From Paraktedonobacter sp034437695 (lineage in GTDB: Bacteria > Chloroflexota > Ktedonobacteria > Ktedonobacterales > Ktedonobacteraceae): 7,926 nt of DNA. Made by a program: the position numbers and the translations under genes. Each line of letters starts with the position of its first letter. Position 1 is the first letter of the stretch. The notes beneath the pieces are model-generated. The model worked only from the letters and a program-made list of their open reading frames with translations. It was not told the DNA's origin and did no database searches. The stretch spans positions 1 to 7,926 of the forward strand of contig DAOTTJ010000355.1 in NCBI GenBank assembly GCA_034437695.1, given 5' to 3'. Positions 6,873 through 7,926 of the stretch are shown here, piece by piece.

Positions 6873-6931
6873 GGGATCAGGTAGCGAGCGTGTGGCTGTG
6901 ACCACACGCTCACTACCTGATCCCTGATTTT
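6873..6931 (+). terminator. Long 23-bp hairpin, possible second terminator or palindromic element
   Basis: Arms 6873-6895 and 6902-6924 are complementary at 22 of 23 positions, with loop CTGTGA. A weak T-rich tail (TGATTTT) follows. The one mismatch is C-A in plus-strand RNA but U-G, and so paired, in minus-strand RNA. The stem is much longer than usual intrinsic terminators, so a palindromic repeat or processing site is an alternative. Confidence 0.5.
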
Positions 6932-6932
6932 G

Positions 6933-7046
6933 TCCAATCAATACAAGCAAAAAAGGGGGACCGAGGACACGGCCCCCGAACCCCCTAGTCCTCTGCACTC
7001 TGCGGCAAATCGCTCGCTATGTCTTTCAGAAAAAGGATTGATTGGA
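6933..7046. repeat. 10-nt inverted repeat pair TCCAATCAAT / ATTGATTGGA
   Basis: TCCAATCAAT (6933-6942) and its exact reverse complement (7037-7046) enclose the minus-strand terminator. They could be ends of a small relic element or a long-range stem; chance is also possible at this length. Confidence 0.4.
6949..6977 (-). terminator. Intrinsic terminator for a minus-strand transcript
   Basis: Read on the minus strand: GGGGGCCG, loop TGTCCT, CGG-T-CCCCC, then TTTTTT. This is an 8-bp all-GC stem with one bulge directly followed by six T (plus-strand 6949-6954 is A6). On the plus strand no T-run follows the stem. No minus-strand protein gene lies upstream of it in the window. Confidence 0.6.
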
Positions 7047-7047
7047 G

Positions 7048-7076
7048 ATCGACGCGCCAGAAAATGGCGTGTCGAT
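7048..7076 (+). other. 12-bp hairpin of unknown role upstream of rpmH
   Basis: ATCGACGCGCCA (7048-7059), loop GAAAA, TGGCGTGTCGAT (7065-7076) pair fully in plus-strand RNA with one G-U wobble. No T-run follows on either strand, so it is not a simple terminator. It lies about 115 bp before the rpmH promoter. Confidence 0.5.
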
Positions 7077-7189
7077 AAAGAACCCACCAGACCTACGAAA
7101 CGTATATAGAAGACAGACCATTGACTACTTGGCCAGCGTACAGAGGAAAGATAGCAACGGCTCAATAGTCCGGGGTTGCAAATACCAGA

Positions 7190-7219
7190 TTGACAGGCAG
7201 CGTAGTTAACCGCTATAAT
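7190..7219 (+). promoter_or_regulatory. Consensus sigma-70-type promoter for rpmH
   Basis: TTGACA (7190-7195), an 18-bp spacer and TATAAT (7214-7219) match the housekeeping consensus at every hexamer base. Transcription should start near 7226, giving a leader of about 30 nt before rpmH. Such strength fits a ribosomal protein gene and probably also serves rnpA and yidD. Confidence 0.88.
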
Positions 7220-7256
7220 CTACCAGACATCTTATAAGTAGAGGAGATCCGGGTTT

Positions 7257-7391
7257 ATGAAACGTACCTGGCAACCCAAACGAATTCCGCGCTTGCGCGA
7301 ACATGGTTTTCTGAAGCGTATGGCCACCCGCAACGGTCGCCGTGTGCTCAAAGCTCGCCGCGCCAAAGGGCGTTGGAAGCTGACAGTTTAA
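7257..7391 (+). CDS. rpmH: Large ribosomal subunit protein bL34
   Basis: A 44-aa, very basic protein, MKRTWQPKRIPRLREHGFLK at the N-terminus and RRVLKARRAKGRWKLTV at the C-terminus, matching bL34 over its full length (family usually 44-47 aa). It binds 23S rRNA in the large ribosomal subunit. The HGFLKRM and NGRRVLKARRAKGR motifs are diagnostic. GAGGAG (7241-7246) lies 10 nt before the ATG and a consensus promoter lies upstream. It is followed 37 nt later by rnpA, the order conserved in most bacteria. dnaA, often next to rpmH, is not upstream here. Very secure identification. Confidence 0.98.
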   Translation: MKRTWQPKRIPRLREHGFLKRMATRNGRRVLKARRAKGRWKLTV

Positions 7392-7428
7392 CAGTTGTTT
7401 AGTTCAACCGTTCGTCTTTATAAATAGA

Positions 7429-7797
7429 GTGGCACTCAAACGTGCATTACGCCTGCGAAAAAGTAGTGAATTTCAGCGGGTCAGGCAGCAGGGGCGCAAA
7501 ATAACGTCTCGGCTGCTTACCCTCGCATGGATGCCAAACGACGTAGCCCAGCTACGCATTGGGTTCGTGGTCAGTAAGCGTACTTCGAAATACGCGGTCG
7601 AGCGTAACCGTCTCAAACGTCTACTTGGTGAGGCGATCAGACCATCACTCGCAGAGTTACCTGCCGGATGGGATATCGTGATCAGCGCCAGAGGAGAGAC
7701 GCTCGCGGCTGACCTGCGCACACTTAAACAGGACATTCCTGCATTGCTGCGCCGGGCGCACTTACTCGCCCCGGCTCACAGGCAGGAGACGAATTGA
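7429..7797 (+). CDS. rnpA: Ribonuclease P protein component
   Basis: A 122-aa protein (family usually 105-130 aa) that binds the RNase P RNA and helps position precursor tRNA for 5'-leader removal. It begins LKRALRLRKSSEFQRVRQQG, typical of RnpA, and carries the family RNR signature ERNRLKRLLGEAIR (R59-N60-R61, K63, R64), preceded by GFVVSKRTSK. The usual Arg of the LLRE segment is Gly67. The start is GTG: no other start codon lies nearby in frame and it matches the family N-terminus. No clear Shine-Dalgarno precedes it; instead TATAAAT ends 4 nt before the GTG. Expression may depend on read-through from the rpmH promoter or on a start very close to the codon. Confidence 0.97.
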   Translation: MALKRALRLRKSSEFQRVRQQGRKITSRLLTLAWMPNDVAQLRIGFVVSKRTSKYAVERNRLKRLLGEAIRPSLAELPAGWDIVISARGETLAADLRTLKQDIPALLRRAHLLAPAHRQETN

Positions 7798-7811
7798 GGA
7801 ACGTACAGACA

Positions 7812-7926
7812 GTGAAATACGTCGCTCTTTTTCTTATTCGTCTCTATCAACGCACGCTGTCGGTCGTTCTACCTTCATCGTGTCGGTTTACCCCCTCATG
7901 CTCACAGTATGGGTATGAGGCAATTC
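7812..7926 (+). CDS. yidD: Membrane protein insertion efficiency factor YidD, 3' end beyond the window
   Basis: The first 38 codons of a YidD homologue: a short hydrophobic amphipathic start (VKYVALFLIRLYQRTLS) followed by the family motif CRFTPSCSQYGYEAI, with the conserved Cys pair. YidD is a small (~70-90 aa) membrane-associated protein that aids YidC/Sec insertion of inner-membrane proteins, and its gene normally lies between rnpA and yidC. I chose GTG at 7812 (GAGGA at 7796-7800, 11 nt upstream) since it matches the usual family N-terminus. An alternative TTG at 7794, overlapping the rnpA stop and preceded by AGGAG at 7784-7788, would add six residues and couple the two genes by translation. 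Confidence 0.93.
   Translation, partial: MKYVALFLIRLYQRTLSVVLPSSCRFTPSCSQYGYEAI

Larger units (their letters stand above)
6830..7256. other. 427-bp non-coding, structure-rich intergenic region between FHA gene and rpmH
   Basis: No convincing coding frame is present on either strand. The left half holds three successive hairpins (6844-6862, 6873-6924, 6955-6977), the middle a fourth (7048-7076), and the right end a consensus promoter (7190-7219). CCCCTTTTT (6864-6872) and its complement AAAAAGGGG (6950-6958) flank the largest hairpin. Bases ~7080-7185 show nothing I can name. It separates the signalling cluster from the housekeeping operon. Confidence 0.8.

Noticed and set aside
7070..7078. 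DnaA box (TGTCGATAA) and possible replication origin
   Set aside because: Only one near-match with a mismatch, no cluster of boxes and no AT-rich unwinding stretch; it is explained by the hairpin arm.
6816..7165. Two short minus-strand open frames in the intergenic region
   Set aside because: They run through the hairpins and terminator, lack ribosome binding sites, and resemble no family I know.

Overview
The window reads as bacterial chromosome, most likely from a Chloroflexota lineage (possibly Ktedonobacteria). This is inferred from the style of the proteins: a soluble Ser/Thr kinase with an 'RDLKPGN' loop lacking the HRD histidine, a C-terminal TPR array, many short zinc ribbons, and a zinc-ribbon/degenerate-kinase/PP2C fusion. 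Composition is moderate in G+C. All supported genes lie on the + strand. There is no sign of phage, transposase, CRISPR or tRNA.

Left and centre (1-6829): a five-gene phospho-signalling cluster. It holds a PP2C phosphatase whose 5' end is outside the window; a Ser/Thr kinase with a zinc ribbon and about seven TPRs; a second PP2C carrying an N-terminal zinc ribbon, a long acidic/proline-rich linker and what looks like a dead kinase N-lobe with a zinc ribbon built in; a vWA protein with an intact MIDAS; and a protein with two zinc ribbons and an FHA domain. Gaps are 20, 97, 106 and 67 nt, and the four genes whose starts lie in the window have clear Shine-Dalgarno sequences. No protein has an obvious signal peptide or membrane segment, so the system looks cytoplasmic. 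A reasonable model is a kinase that phosphorylates threonines, two phosphatases that reverse this, an FHA protein that reads the phosphothreonine, and TPR and vWA parts that assemble partners. The linker of the first phosphatase carries four evenly spaced T-x-[KR]-L motifs, the form FHA domains can bind, which suggests a physical link between the phosphatase and the FHA reader.

Intergenic region (6830-7256, 427 bp): no gene is recognisable, but it is dense in structure. It holds a short terminator-like hairpin after the FHA gene, a 23-bp near-perfect hairpin, an all-GC hairpin with a U-run that is a good intrinsic terminator only for a minus-strand transcript, another 12-bp hairpin, and then a near-perfect sigma-70-type promoter.

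Right end (7257-7926): the conserved housekeeping order rpmH (ribosomal protein bL34), rnpA (RNase P protein) and yidD (membrane protein insertion factor, cut by the window end). rpmH is driven by the consensus promoter.
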